Notes under the pieces: model-generated
The model's input: the letters and a program-made list of their open reading frames with translations, nothing else
Database searches by the model: none
What the model was told of the DNA's origin: nothing
Made by a program: the position numbers and the translations under genes
Source of the DNA: JADLDB01 sp040755835
GTDB lineage: Bacteria; Myxococcota; Myxococcia; Myxococcales; Myxococcaceae
Direction: 5' to 3'
DNA length: 64,000 nucleotides
Assembly (NCBI GenBank): GCA_040755835.1
Contig: JBFMAB010000025.1
Location: forward strand, 124,001-188,000
Shown here: positions 1 through 8,857 of the stretch, one piece after another
Layout: each line of letters starts with the position of its first letter
Numbering within the stretch: position 1 is the stretch's first letter

Positions 1-387
1 GCGGTGAAGCTGGCGAAGTACTACGAGCTGGGGCCCGACGACGTGGTGCTGACGGTCTTCACCGACTCCGAGGCGCTCTACACCTCACGGCTCGAGGAGC
101 TGCGGCACGAGCGGGGCGCGTACACCGAAATGGACGCGGCGCGGGACCTCGACCGGCGGCTCCACGGCGCGAGGACAGACTTCCTCCGCGAGCTCGGCTA
201 CCGCGACCGCAAGGCCCTGCACCACCTGAAGTACTTCACCTGGGTGGAGCAGCAGGGGAAGACGGCCGACGAGCTGCGCGCGCTGTGGGACCCGTCCTTC
301 TGGGACGCGCGCTACGCCGAGGCGCTCGAGTGGGACGCGCTGATTGATTCGTTCAACGCGCGCACCGGCGTGCTCGCGGCGATGTGA
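1..387 (+). CDS. C-terminal part of a PLP-dependent fold-II lyase-like protein (5' truncated)
   Basis: The reading frame is open from the first base and ends in TGA, so this is the 3' end of a gene that begins before the window; 128 codons remain. Stretches such as KLAKYYEL, LTVFTDS and LKYFTWVEQQGKT resemble the C-terminal end of the pyridoxal-phosphate-dependent beta-family proteins that travel with ygfK and hydantoinase genes in bacteria. The PLP lysine would lie upstream and cannot be seen. The next gene follows in the same direction after 55 bases, so the two probably form an operon for catabolism of purine- or hydantoin-type nitrogen compounds (inference from families). The family call is from memory and moderately sure. 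Confidence 0.7.
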   Translation, partial: AVKLAKYYELGPDDVVLTVFTDSEALYTSRLEELRHERGAYTEMDAARDLDRRLHGARTDFLRELGYRDRKALHHLKYFTWVEQQGKTADELRALWDPSFWDARYAEALEWDALIDSFNARTGVLAAM

Positions 388-392
388 TTCGT

Positions 393-427
393 CCCCTCAC
401 CCGGCCCTCTCCCCGGCGGGGGAGAAG
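393..427. repeat. REP-like GC-rich palindromic element
   Basis: The spacer between the first two genes holds a pyrimidine-rich run followed by an inverted CTCTCCCC/GGGGAGA core. A closely related copy (CCCTCTCCCC, two bases, GGGGAGAGGG) occurs at 48133-48154. Elements of this type are scattered in many high-GC genomes. Here it lies between two co-directional genes, so it could act as an mRNA processing or weak termination site. Confidence 0.6.
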
Positions 428-442
428 GTCAATTGGAGCGTC

Positions 443-2467
443 ATGGCGCACCTCCACCCGTACCCGTTCGGCCGGCTGCTCTCCCGCGTCCTCCGCGAGC
501 TCGAGGGCGACGGGCCGGTGCTCGACTTCCCACGTGCGAAAGTCGTCAAAGGGCCGCGCACGCAGGACTGGAGCACCCGCCTGCACGGCCGCACCGTGGC
601 GACGCCGCTGGGGCCCGCGGCCGGCCCGCACACGCAGCTCGCGCAGAACATCGTCCTCGGGTACCTCGGCGGCTGCCGCGTCTTCGAGTTGAAGACGGTG
701 CAGGTTCTGGACGAGCTGGTCATCCCCCGGCCGTGCATCGACATGCGCACCGTCGGCTTCAACGTCGAGTGGAGTCAGGAGCTCAAGCTGGAGCAGTCGC
801 TCGAGGAGTACGTGAAGGCCTCGATGCTGCTGGAAATCATCGCCGCCTCCGGGAAGCTGGACCTCGCGCCCGGCTTCGAGCGCTTCGCCTTCGACCTCTC
901 CGTCGGCTACGACTTGAAGGGCATCCAACACGAGCGCGTGCAGGCCTTCTTGAATGGCATGAAGGACGCGTCGAAGACCATCGCCCGGCTGCGGAAGGAG
1001 ATTCCGCGGCCGTGGGCGCACTTCCGCGACCTCGACTTCCGCCTCTGCATCTCGGACACGCTGACGCTGTCCACCTTCCACGGCTGCCCGCCGAACGAGA
1101 TTGAAGGCATCACCCGCTACCTGATGGAGCGCCACGGGCTGCACTGCGTGGTGAAGCTGAACCCCACGCTGAACGGACCCGAGGAGGCGCGGCGCCTCTT
1201 CCACGACGTGCTGGGCTACCGCCACCGAATCCCCGACTCGGCCTTCGCCAACGACCCCACCTTCGACCAGGCGGTGGAGCTGGTGGGCCGCCTCGAAGAG
1301 ACGGCGAAGAAGACGGGCAAGGGCCTCGGGGTGAAGTTCTCCAACACCCTGGTGGTGGAGAACGAAGGCGACTTCCTGCCGAAGAGCGAGAAGGTGGCGT
1401 ACCTGTCCGGCCCGCCGCTGCACGTGCTGGCGATGAACCTCGTCGGCAGGTTCCGCAGCGTCTTCGGCGACCGGCTGCCGGTGTCCTTCTCCGCCGGCAT
1501 CGAGAAGCACAACTTCGCCGACGCGGTGTCCCTGGGCCTCGTGCCGGTGACGGTGTGCAGCGACCTGTTGCGGCCCGGCGGGTACGCGCGGCTCGCGACG
1601 TACTTCCAGGACCTCGGCGCGCGCATGGACGCGGTGGGGGCGAAAGACCTCGACGTCTTCACGCTGAAGGCCCGGGGCGCGGCCGAGGCGGCGCTCGAGC
1701 AGGTGCCGGGCCTGGGCGACGCGGAGAAGCAGGCGTGCCGCGCGGCGCTCGCGAGCGGCGGCGACTTGAGGAAGGCCGCGGGCCCGCACTTCGGCGCGTG
1801 GGTCAGCGCGGCGCGGCTCGAGAACACCAGGCGCTACGTCGGCAGCCTCACCATGAATCCGAAGTACCTCGCGGCGAACAACGCGAAGCCGCCCAACAAG
1901 GTGGGCACCACGCTGGCGCTGTTCGACTGCCTCACCTGTGACAAGTGCGTGCCCGTCTGCCCCAACCACGCCAACTTCACCTACCACCTCCCGAAGGCGG
2001 AGCTGCCCATCGTGAAGCTGACGCGCGGCGCGGACGGCGCATGGGCGACGAAGACGCAGGGCACCCTGAAGGTGGACAAGAAGCACCAGCTCGCGAACTA
2101 CGCCGACTTCTGCAACGAGTGCGGCAACTGCGACGTCTTCTGCCCGGAGGATGGGGGCCCGTACGTGCTGAAGCCGCGCTTCTTCGGCAGCGAGGCGTCG
2201 TGGGCGCGCGAGCCGAAAGGCGACGGCTTCTTGCTGCTGCCCGACGGAAGCACCCGCGGCCGCTTCAACGGCAAGGAGTACGCGCTCAGCGCCGGCGGGC
2301 GCTTCTCGGGCGAGGGCTTCGAGCTCGAGCTGGACGAGGCCGCGCCGGGCACGCCGAAGGGCGGCCGCGTGGAGGCCGGCGTGGAGGTGGACCTGACGTA
2401 CTTCCACATCTTGCGCTGGCTGGGCCAGGCGGTGCGGGCGATGCCGCTCAACTACCTCAACGCCTGA
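443..2467 (+). CDS. ygfK: YgfK-type iron-sulfur oxidoreductase subunit, short form
   Basis: The product of 674 residues matches the N-terminal and middle parts of YgfK (putative selenate reductase/glutamate-synthase-like protein): it starts YPFGRLLSRVL and has LGPAAGPHTQLAQNI and FELKTVQ, as in the dihydropyrimidine-dehydrogenase-like barrel. Two Cys clusters, CLTCDKCVPVCP (about residues 495-508) and CNECGNCDVFCPE (about 557-569), should hold 4Fe-4S centres. E. coli YgfK is about 1030 residues; the flavin/NADPH dehydrogenase part is absent here, so electrons must come from another protein. The start at 443 is chosen because the homology begins there, with GGAG just upstream; the frame extends further back but covers the repeat at 393-427. 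It probably works with the preceding PLP protein. Confidence 0.8.
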   Translation: MAHLHPYPFGRLLSRVLRELEGDGPVLDFPRAKVVKGPRTQDWSTRLHGRTVATPLGPAAGPHTQLAQNIVLGYLGGCRVFELKTVQVLDELVIPRPCIDMRTVGFNVEWSQELKLEQSLEEYVKASMLLEIIAASGKLDLAPGFERFAFDLSVGYDLKGIQHERVQAFLNGMKDASKTIARLRKEIPRPWAHFRDLDFRLCISDTLTLSTFHGCPPNEIEGITRYLMERHGLHCVVKLNPTLNGPEEARRLFHDVLGYRHRIPDSAFANDPTFDQAVELVGRLEETAKKTGKGLGVKFSNTLVVENEGDFLPKSEKVAYLSGPPLHVLAMNLVGRFRSVFGDRLPVSFSAGIEKHNFADAVSLGLVPVTVCSDLLRPGGYARLATYFQDLGARMDAVGAKDLDVFTLKARGAAEAALEQVPGLGDAEKQACRAALASGGDLRKAAGPHFGAWVSAARLENTRRYVGSLTMNPKYLAANNAKPPNKVGTTLALFDCLTCDKCVPVCPNHANFTYHLPKAELPIVKLTRGADGAWATKTQGTLKVDKKHQLANYADFCNECGNCDVFCPEDGGPYVLKPRFFGSEASWAREPKGDGFLLLPDGSTRGRFNGKEYALSAGGRFSGEGFELELDEAAPGTPKGGRVEAGVEVDLTYFHILRWLGQAVRAMPLNYLNA

Positions 2468-2499
2468 GGTGGGCGCGCCCGACAGGCGCCCGGGCGCGG

Positions 2500-2505
2500 T
2501 ACGCT
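2500..2505 (+). promoter_or_regulatory. -10-like hexamer TACGCT, 10 bases before start
   Basis: TACGCT fits TAnnnT and lies 10 bases before the ATG at 2516, with no clear Shine-Dalgarno between. If it is the -10 element, the transcript would start within about 5 bases of the ATG. It belongs to a series of similarly placed hexamers in this window. Confidence 0.4.
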
Positions 2506-2515
2506 GCGGCCTCCC

Positions 2516-4462
2516 ATGCTCGACCAGATTCGGCCCAGCCTCACCCCGGGCGCCGAGGTGCGCGTCCGCTCGGACGGGACCGCGGGCATCTACGACCCCG
2601 AGTCCGGCAGCGCACTCGACGCCACGCAAGAGCAGGCCAACCTCCTGCAACTCTTCGACGGCCAGCGCTCGCTGTTGGAGATTTCGGCGGAGTACATGAA
2701 TCGGCACGGCTTCGTGCCCTTCGCCGCCATCGACGAACTCTTGTGGGCGCTCACCGACGCCAACCTGCTGGTGAACCCGCCGCGCAACCAGGGCGTCTCG
2801 TCGACGGTGGAGCGCGGCGGCGCCGTCGACCTGCTCACGCCGCACTCGCGCAAGCGCTGGAAGGCGACGGCGCCGCGGTCGCTGCGGGTGCTGGAGCTGC
2901 TGGTGTGGCCGGCGCTCGCCACCTGGGCGGTGCTGCGCATGCCGCGCGCGGAGCTCGGGCCCATCGACGTGGCGCTCTTCTACCCGGGCCTCGTGCTGGC
3001 GCTGGTGCTGCGCGAGCGGATGAAGGCGGCGGCCACCACGCTGGCCGGCTTCGCGCCGCGGAAGAGCCACCTCGTCTCGGTGCTGGGTGTCGTCTGGTAC
3101 GCGGCCCCTGACACGGCGGTGGAGGTGTTGATGAACCGCGGCGCGCGGCTGTTCGCGAACGCCGCGGCCCTGCTGGGCGGCGCGGCCGCGCTGGGGCTCG
3201 CGTCGCCGTGGCCGGGTCTGCGCGCGGGCGCGGCGGCGGTGCTGTTGTTCGACCTCTGCCCGCTGGCCGCCACGCCGATGGACACCATCCTCACCGGCGT
3301 CTCGAGAGAGCCGCACCTCCGCGAGCGGCTGCGCACCTTCGTCGGCCTGCCGCTCCTCAAGGCGCTGTTCACCTTCGACTTCCGGCGCGCCGGCCCCTTC
3401 GTCGTCTTCGCGGGCGTTCTGGCCGTCGGCTGGTTCGCCGCCGTCGTGTACTTCATGGTGGGCGTGGGCTTCTCGACGGCGGTGCGGCTCATCGAGCTGA
3501 CCGTCACCGCCGGCGGGCCCGAGCGCTACCTCACCGGCCTCGGCGCCTTCTTCCTCTTCCTCGTGTGCCCGTCGCCGCTCATCGTCGCGGCGTTCCAGGC
3601 CATCGAGTCCTTCTTCGTCACCTTCTGGCCCCGCGAGACGGGCGGCCGGCAGGCGGGCGGCGCCGCGGCCATCGGCGCGTTCCGTTCGATTCCGCTCTTC
3701 TCCACGCTGCCCGACGGCGACCTCGAGCGCATCGCGGCGCAGAGCCGGGAGGTCACCTACGCCGCCGGAGAGAAAATCGTCGAGGAGGGCGCGCCGGGCA
3801 ACACGTTCTGCTCCATCCGCCGGGGCTCGGTGGAGGTCATCCGCGGGGAGGCGTCGGGGCGTCCGCGCGTCGTGGCGCGCCTCTCGGTCGGCGACTGCTT
3901 CGGGGAGACGGCGATGCTGAAGGACGGCGTGCGCACGGCGACGGTGCGCGCGGTGACCGAGGCCGTCGTCATCGAGTTGGCGAGCGATGCCTTCGAGCAG
4001 GTCGTCTCGCGCGTGGGCGGCGTGGAGTTCTCTGAGGTGCTGCGCGCGGCCAACGCCATCGGCAAGTCGAAGCTGTTCAAGGATCTGCCGCCCGAGCGCC
4101 TCTCGTCGCTGGCGAGCCGCTTCGTGCCGCGCGCCGTACCGAAGGACACCAACGTGGTGACGTTCGGCGAGGAAGGACGCGAGTTCTTCCTCATCGCGAA
4201 GGGCCAGGTGGACGTGCTGTCCGGCGACGGGAAGAAGCTGGTGACGCTGGGCGACGGCGACGTGTTCGGCGAAATCGCACTCTTGCGGAACGTGCCGCGC
4301 ACCGCTACGGTGCGCACCACGGAGGACACGCTGGTGCTGGTGCTGGGCCGCGAGACGTTCCTCCAGGCGCTGCAGGCGGACCTCGCGCTGTCGGCGAAGG
4401 TGGAAGAAATCGCCGCGGCGCGCGAGGCGAATCCGGTGGCGCCGGTCGCGAGGCCGACCTGA
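2516..4462 (+). CDS. PqqD-like / membrane / twin cyclic-nucleotide-binding domain protein
   Basis: 648 residues in three parts. Residues 1-95 look like a PqqD/RiPP-recognition-like winged helix (DQIRPSLTPG, LLQLFDGQRSLLEI). Residues 110-370 hold about six hydrophobic segments and recall the membrane part of M50-type peptide zinc metalloproteases, but I see no HExxH, so it is probably not a protease. Two cyclic-nucleotide-binding domains follow (about 391-505 and 517-630), each with the phosphate-binding style GDCFGETAML / GDVFGEIALL and PRTATVR. The second has the Arg expected for cNMP binding (RTATV). The protein likely couples cytoplasmic cAMP or cGMP to a membrane activity; the substrate is unknown. 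A small lipoprotein gene starts 16 bases downstream. Confidence 0.75.
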   Translation: MLDQIRPSLTPGAEVRVRSDGTAGIYDPESGSALDATQEQANLLQLFDGQRSLLEISAEYMNRHGFVPFAAIDELLWALTDANLLVNPPRNQGVSSTVERGGAVDLLTPHSRKRWKATAPRSLRVLELLVWPALATWAVLRMPRAELGPIDVALFYPGLVLALVLRERMKAAATTLAGFAPRKSHLVSVLGVVWYAAPDTAVEVLMNRGARLFANAAALLGGAAALGLASPWPGLRAGAAAVLLFDLCPLAATPMDTILTGVSREPHLRERLRTFVGLPLLKALFTFDFRRAGPFVVFAGVLAVGWFAAVVYFMVGVGFSTAVRLIELTVTAGGPERYLTGLGAFFLFLVCPSPLIVAAFQAIESFFVTFWPRETGGRQAGGAAAIGAFRSIPLFSTLPDGDLERIAAQSREVTYAAGEKIVEEGAPGNTFCSIRRGSVEVIRGEASGRPRVVARLSVGDCFGETAMLKDGVRTATVRAVTEAVVIELASDAFEQVVSRVGGVEFSEVLRAANAIGKSKLFKDLPPERLSSLASRFVPRAVPKDTNVVTFGEEGREFFLIAKGQVDVLSGDGKKLVTLGDGDVFGEIALLRNVPRTATVRTTEDTLVLVLGRETFLQALQADLALSAKVEEIAAAREANPVAPVARPT

Positions 4463-4478
4463 GAAGAGGGAGGACACC

Positions 4479-4631
4479 ATGAAGTGCCGGCTGCTTGTCG
4501 TGTTGGCCGTGTCGACGTTGCTGTGGGCGGCGTGCGGCGCCGCGAAGACGGTGTCGCTGGGGGACGTGTGCGGCGACGCCGGTTGCGACGCGTGTATCGG
4601 CTCCAACTGCCCCGACGCCGGGACGCCGTGA
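4479..4631 (+). CDS. small Cys-rich lipoprotein, 50 aa
   Basis: A short gene with a strong ribosome site (AGAGGGAGGA, 4 bases before ATG). The product starts MKCRLLVVLAVSTLL and has a lipobox ending AAC (Cys19), giving a mature lipopeptide of about 32 residues that contains four more Cys (CGDAGC, CIGSNC). It is the second gene of a probable operon with the cyclic-nucleotide-binding membrane protein. No family recognised. Size and Cys content suggest a small periplasmic or outer-membrane peptide. Codon third positions are GC-rich like the neighbours, which supports it being real. Confidence 0.6.
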   Translation: MKCRLLVVLAVSTLLWAACGAAKTVSLGDVCGDAGCDACIGSNCPDAGTP

Positions 4632-4640
4632 GCGCGCGCG

Positions 4641-4919
4641 CGTGGTGCTGCGTCTCGGGGTGAGCGCCGCCAGTGACGGCACCTGGCTTGGCCGCCTCGA
4701 CCGGCGCGTGGTGAACGGCGCGGTGGCGGACGGCCGGTGGAAGCTGATGCCGCGAAGCCGAACCTCACCGTCCCCGGCGACACCGGCGCGCAGCTCGCGC
4801 TCACCGAGCCCATCACCACCGTCATCGGCGACGCACCCGCGCGGCTCACCCGCGAGCAGGCGCTCGACGACGTCTTCGAGCGCGCGAGCATCTCCGGGTC
4901 GGCGCGCACTCAAGGGTAG
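4641..4919 (+). pseudogene. possible frameshifted gene remnant
   Basis: No intact gene fits here, but two adjacent frames look protein-like. One reads RVVLRLGVSAASDGTWLGRL and onward to about 4738. A second, from 4737, reads PNLTVPGDTGAQLAL and LTREQALDDVFERASIS to a TAG at 4919. Joining them with one frameshift near 4740 would give about 90 residues of ordinary composition and GC-rich third positions. There is no good start. I read it as a decayed fragment of unknown family; it could also be chance open frame in GC-rich DNA. Confidence 0.3.
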
Positions 4920-6538
4920 TTGCACGCCATGGCGCTGGCGCACATCACCGGCATCGCGGACATCGCGCACTGGGCCGGCATGCCGGGCGCGCACTGGCCG
5001 TTGACGCAGCTCTGCCCGAATGGGCAATCACGTTGAGTTTGGCAGGCGCACGCGCCGGTCGTCGACGGCCCGGGGCAACCGCTGACGACGTTGCAGCTGA
5101 GGTTGCCGGCGCACACGGCGCCGCAACCACCGCAGCTCAGGCGACTGGTGAGCTGCGTCGGCTCGTGGCCGCAGCACACCTCGGAGGTGGTGAGGCGGTA
5201 CCCGTCGGGGCGGTAGTCGGTCGTCAAGCACCGCGGGCCGCTGCCACCCAACACGCAGCGGGCGACGTGACACTCGTTGACATTGAAGCAGGTGGCCGGC
5301 TCCTGCAGAACGCAGGTGCCCGTCAAAGGGTCGCAGGACGCGTACTGCTCGCACTGCGGGTCGATGCCCGCGCCGAAGTGGCACGGGTTGGTGTCGACGC
5401 CCACACACGTCCCCGCGTCGGTGCAGGTGTCGTTGGCGGTGCACATCGTCCCGTCCTGGCACGGCGCACCTGGCGTCGGCGTGGCGACGCAGCCCCCGTC
5501 GGCCGGGTTGCACAGGTTGCTCTTGCAGGTCAGCGCAGGGCACGACTTGATTCCGCCCCCCACGCAGGCGCCGGTCGCGTTGCACCGGTCGTCCAGCGTA
5601 CAGGGGTTGCCGTCTTCACACGGGGCGCCGGCGTCGGCCAACGGCCACTCGCACTGCCCCGTCTGCTGGTTACAGCTGCCGGCTCCAGCGCGGCACTGCT
5701 GTGTCGGCGCGCCGCACGCCACCGGCACGCCGCCGCCGCACCCGCCGTCGGCCTGGCACCGCTCGTTCGCCGTGCAGCTCTTCTGGTCGTTGCAGGCCTG
5801 GTCGAAGCAGTCCGGGTCCAGGCAGTCGACGAGGCCGTCGCAGTCGTCGTCGGACGCATCGTCGCACGCCGTCTCGGTGGCGGCGCCCGCGCAACTCAGG
5901 CACTGGCCGCCGGCGCATTTCAAACCGGCGTCGAAGCCGGCGTCGACGTCGCAGCGCAGCCCGATGCAGGACAGGTCCTGGCAGGTCTCGTTGATGCACA
6001 CGCGATTCGGGCCACAGGGCCGACTGCTGCAGGCCGTCGGAGCGCAGAGGCCTCCGCCAATGCAGACCTGATTGGGCGGACACCCGACGAAGGCGCACGA
6101 CAGGGCGACGCAGCGGCCCCGGTCGCACACCGCGCCCAATGCGCACGGCGCACCGCCGCACTCCGTCGGGAGGCAGCCGCCGTTTGCACAGACGAGCCCG
6201 CGGTCACACGTCACGTTGGCGCAGTCGCGCCGCACGCAGGCGCCCGCGACGCAGTCCTCGTTGTCACCACAGAGCTGGGGACAGCCGCCGTCCCTGTCAT
6301 CACCGCCGCCACCACCTGCGCCTCCACCAGCGTCGGCCGCCCCACCACCGCCGCCAGCGCCACCGCCCGCCGCGTCCGCGCGGCACACGCCGCCGTCCCC
6401 GTCGGCGTTGAGGACACAGCGCAGTCCGTCGGGACAACGGCCATCACTGGGGCACGGCCTGCCCGCGAAGGGCAGCTCCACGCACGCCGCCGCCGCGGCC
6501 ATGGCCAAAAGCACGGCGAGCCAGACGCGCGCGCTCAC
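4910..6538 (-). CDS. Cys-rich modular lipoprotein, 542 aa
   Basis: Start is a GTG whose last bases overlap the stop of the upstream gene (GTGA), so translation is probably coupled. The N-terminus VSARVWLAVLLAMAAAAAC is a lipoprotein signal with Val at +2. After a Gly/Ala/Asp linker (about residues 45-75) come many short Cys motifs of the type CxxxxxCxxGxC (for example CGPNRVCINETC), one MopE-like segment with DASDDDCDGLVDCLDPDC, then DGNPCTLDDRC-type repeats. This is the secreted, disulfide-rich architecture common in myxobacterial surface proteins of unknown role. No enzyme domain is visible. The bigger open frame upstream of 6538 is only the overlap with the next gene and is not used. Confidence 0.8.
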   Translation of the reverse strand: MSARVWLAVLLAMAAAAACVELPFAGRPCPSDGRCPDGLRCVLNADGDGGVCRADAAGGGAGGGGGAADAGGGAGGGGGDDRDGGCPQLCGDNEDCVAGACVRRDCANVTCDRGLVCANGGCLPTECGGAPCALGAVCDRGRCVALSCAFVGCPPNQVCIGGGLCAPTACSSRPCGPNRVCINETCQDLSCIGLRCDVDAGFDAGLKCAGGQCLSCAGAATETACDDASDDDCDGLVDCLDPDCFDQACNDQKSCTANERCQADGGCGGGVPVACGAPTQQCRAGAGSCNQQTGQCEWPLADAGAPCEDGNPCTLDDRCNATGACVGGGIKSCPALTCKSNLCNPADGGCVATPTPGAPCQDGTMCTANDTCTDAGTCVGVDTNPCHFGAGIDPQCEQYASCDPLTGTCVLQEPATCFNVNECHVARCVLGGSGPRCLTTDYRPDGYRLTTSEVCCGHEPTQLTSRLSCGGCGAVCAGNLSCNVVSGCPGPSTTGACACQTQRDCPFGQSCVNGQCAPGMPAQCAMSAMPVMCASAMACNYP

Positions 6539-7392
6539 CAGGTACCTCCCACCCGCAGGCCGGCGCCCGAGGGGCTCACCACCAGGGCGACCGCCGGGGC
6601 GCTTTTCGGCGCCAGGACGTACCAGAGGAGCGCGCCTGCCACGGCCACGCCGCCGACGCCGAGCAGCAGCGGGCCGACGATGCCCTTCGCCTGTGCGGCG
6701 GAGCGGTAGGCTTCGGCCTCGGCGAGCGGGTGCGTCGACAGGTACGCATCCCAGCCCGCCTCGTCGCCCTTCGCGGACGCCACCAACGCCACGCCCGTCG
6801 CCAGCCCGGCCACGCCCACCGCGCCGACGGCCAGCGGGCCCCACGGAAACGGTGGCGAGCGCACCGGCTGCGCGACGGCCGGCGGCGCCGCAGCCGGGGG
6901 CGACTCCGGCTTCACTTCGGGCGCGACGGCCGGCGGCGGCAGCGCGCCGAGCAGCTCGCGCACCATGTCGGGCAGCGCGTCCAGGACGTCCTCCGCGGCG
7001 CCGAGCGTCTGCCCGACGCGACCCTGCACGACGTTCTGCCGGCTGTCGATGAGCTTCAAGTCGATGCGGTAGCGCTTGCCGACGCGGCCCAGCGCGCCGG
7101 TGAGAATCCACGTCGCGTTCAGCGCGCCGCCAATCTCCGCCATGCAGCTCGTCGCGTCATCGGAGCAGCCGAGCAGCTGCCGCTGCCGCTCGAGGCCCAG
7201 CATCACGGCGATGTCGCTCTGTCCCAGTACGCGGAAGCGCTCGAAGCGCGCCGCCTCGGTGAGGACGAGCTCGCTCATCTGCGCGCTCACCTTCCTCGCG
7301 GCGGCGTCCGTCGAAGCGATGTCGATGACGACGAGGCGCTCCTTCTCGGGCGCAGACAGCACCAGCAGGCCGGCGAGCCAGGCGACATTCAT
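6535..7392 (-). CDS. CsgG/TolB-like N-domain protein with two C-terminal membrane segments
   Basis: 285 residues. A signal-like start MNVAWLAGLLVLSA is followed by a domain reading LVVIDIASTD, ARFERFRVLGQSDIAVML and ALNATWILTGALGRVGKRYR, which resembles the assembly proteins (CsgG/FlgO/TolB N-domain) that report on a set of periplasmic partners. Pro/Ala-rich residues 150-178 precede two hydrophobic segments (about 178-202 and 239-260). The next gene overlaps by 4 bases and encodes a Cys-rich lipoprotein, so the pair may form one envelope assembly. The ATG is chosen because TAGGCT lies exactly 10 bases before it. Function unknown. Confidence 0.7.
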   Translation of the reverse strand: MNVAWLAGLLVLSAPEKERLVVIDIASTDAAARKVSAQMSELVLTEAARFERFRVLGQSDIAVMLGLERQRQLLGCSDDATSCMAEIGGALNATWILTGALGRVGKRYRIDLKLIDSRQNVVQGRVGQTLGAAEDVLDALPDMVRELLGALPPPAVAPEVKPESPPAAAPPAVAQPVRSPPFPWGPLAVGAVGVAGLATGVALVASAKGDEAGWDAYLSTHPLAEAEAYRSAAQAKGIVGPLLLGVGGVAVAGALLWYVLAPKSAPAVALVVSPSGAGLRVGGTW

Positions 7393-7402
7393 CGGCGCGG
7401 AG

Positions 7403-7408
7403 AGCCTA
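7403..7408 (-). promoter_or_regulatory. -10-like hexamer TAGGCT, 10 bases before start
   Basis: On the minus strand TAGGCT precedes the ATG at 7392 by 10 bases, with no Shine-Dalgarno between them. Same placement as the hexamer before 2516 and 47553. Confidence 0.45.
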
Positions 7409-7564
7409 CCCCCGAAAGCCCGCGCGTGCGTCTGCGTCGCGCCGGGGCCGCGTGCAGCGTCAGGCCCCTCCGCGCGCCGTCCCACGCTCCGGGATTGACG
7501 GCCCCGGCGCGCGTGCGTCACGACCGCCGCGTTCACGCCTACCTGCGCACCGCCCGGAGTCCTC

Positions 7565-8815
7565 ATGCACGTCCTCGTCCTCTCACTGCTCCTCGCCGCT
7601 GCGCCCGACACGCTGCCCGAGCCCCTCACCCTCGAGGCGCTGCAGCAGGCGGCGCGCGCGGCGAGCCCGGCCCTGAAGGCGTCAGCGCACCGGCAGGCCA
7701 GCCTCGGCCAGCAGAGCGACGCCGCCGGCGCGCTGCCCGCGCCGGAGCTGATGGCGCAGGTGTGGCGGCCGCCGCTGACGCAACCGTGGAACCTCTCCGA
7801 GTCCAGCATGGTGATGGTGACGCTGTCCCAGCGCTTCCCCGGCTGGGGCGTGCGCGGCGCGAAGGAGGAGGCGCTGCAGGCCGCCGCCAGCGTGGAGGAC
7901 GCGCGCCGCGGCGCCCTGGAGCTGGAAGTCGACCGGCAGGTGGCCAACACCTTCGCCGACTACCGCGAGGCGCACGCGCGGCACGCCATTCACTCGAAGC
8001 ACCTCGAGGTGCTGGGCCGCATCGTCGAGGTGGCCGAGGCGCGCGTGGCGTCGGGCGGCAAGCTGGACGACGTGGCGCAGGCGCAGCGCGAGCAGGCGCG
8101 CCTCGAGGCCGACGTCGCGGTGGAGTTCGCCGGCATCGCGCGCTCCGCGGCGCGCCTCAACGCCCTCCTCGGCCGCGGCGCCTCCGACGCCCTCGGCGCG
8201 CCCGCGCCGCACCCGCTGGAGACGGTGCGCGCGACGACGGACGAGCTGGTCGCCGCCGCGCTCGCCGCGCGCCCGGAGCGCCGCTGGGCCGAAGGACAGC
8301 AGCGCGCGCAGTCCGCCACCGCCCGCGCGGCCAGGCAGGAGGCGCTGGCGCCCGCCGTCAGCGTGGGCCTCTCGTATTTCCCGCCGATTCGCATGGCGCC
8401 CTCGCACGGGCTGGGGCTGTCCGTCGGCCTGGAGCTGCCGTGGTTGTGGGGCGGCAAGGCGGCGGGCCGGGCGGCCGAGGAGACGATGAGCGAGGCGGCC
8501 CGCGAGGAGGTGGCGGACGCGGCCTTTCGCGTGCGCGTCGAGGTGGCGACGGCGCTGGCCACCGTGCGCGAGGCGACGGTGCGCGTCGAGGCGCTCGAGA
8601 AGACGGCCCGGCCGGCGGCGGAGCGCGCCTTCGACACCGCCTTCGCCAGCTACCGCAGCGGCCAGGGCGACGTGCTGACGCTGCTGGCCGCACAGAGGGC
8701 CATCGTCGAGTTGCGCGTCGACCTGGTGGAGGCCCGCGCGACGCTGGAGCACGCGCTGGCCGAGCTGGACTGGGCCGTCGGCGGCCGCGCGCCGCGCACA
8801 CCGCTGGCCGACTGA
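7565..8815 (+). CDS. TolC/CusC-family outer-membrane efflux channel
   Basis: 416 residues. A signal peptide (MHVLVLSLLLAAA) is followed by LTLEALQQAARAASPALKA, the standard start of the TolC fold, then long Ala/Glu/Arg-rich helices and the second half that repeats the first (AARQEALAPAVSVGLSYF, FRVRVEVATALATVREA, YRSGQGDVLTLLAAQRAIVE). It should form the outer-membrane exit duct of a tripartite pump. The adaptor gene begins 42 bases downstream and the pump gene overlaps that, so this is a CusCBA-type operon. It lacks the N-terminal Cys that anchors E. coli CusC. Confidence 0.85.
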   Translation: MHVLVLSLLLAAAPDTLPEPLTLEALQQAARAASPALKASAHRQASLGQQSDAAGALPAPELMAQVWRPPLTQPWNLSESSMVMVTLSQRFPGWGVRGAKEEALQAAASVEDARRGALELEVDRQVANTFADYREAHARHAIHSKHLEVLGRIVEVAEARVASGGKLDDVAQAQREQARLEADVAVEFAGIARSAARLNALLGRGASDALGAPAPHPLETVRATTDELVAAALAARPERRWAEGQQRAQSATARAARQEALAPAVSVGLSYFPPIRMAPSHGLGLSVGLELPWLWGGKAAGRAAEETMSEAAREEVADAAFRVRVEVATALATVREATVRVEALEKTARPAAERAFDTAFASYRSGQGDVLTLLAAQRAIVELRVDLVEARATLEHALAELDWAVGGRAPRTPLAD

Positions 8816-8857
8816 AAAAGCCCGTCACGGCCCGCGGGGTTGCGCCTACAAGGCCGC

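Noticed and set aside
353..4909. A 1518-codon open frame on the minus strand across the ygfK-like and cyclic-nucleotide-binding genes
   Set aside because: It is made of Arg/Ala/Gly/His-rich sequence without any motif and mirrors two well-supported plus-strand genes; long antisense frames are expected at this GC content.
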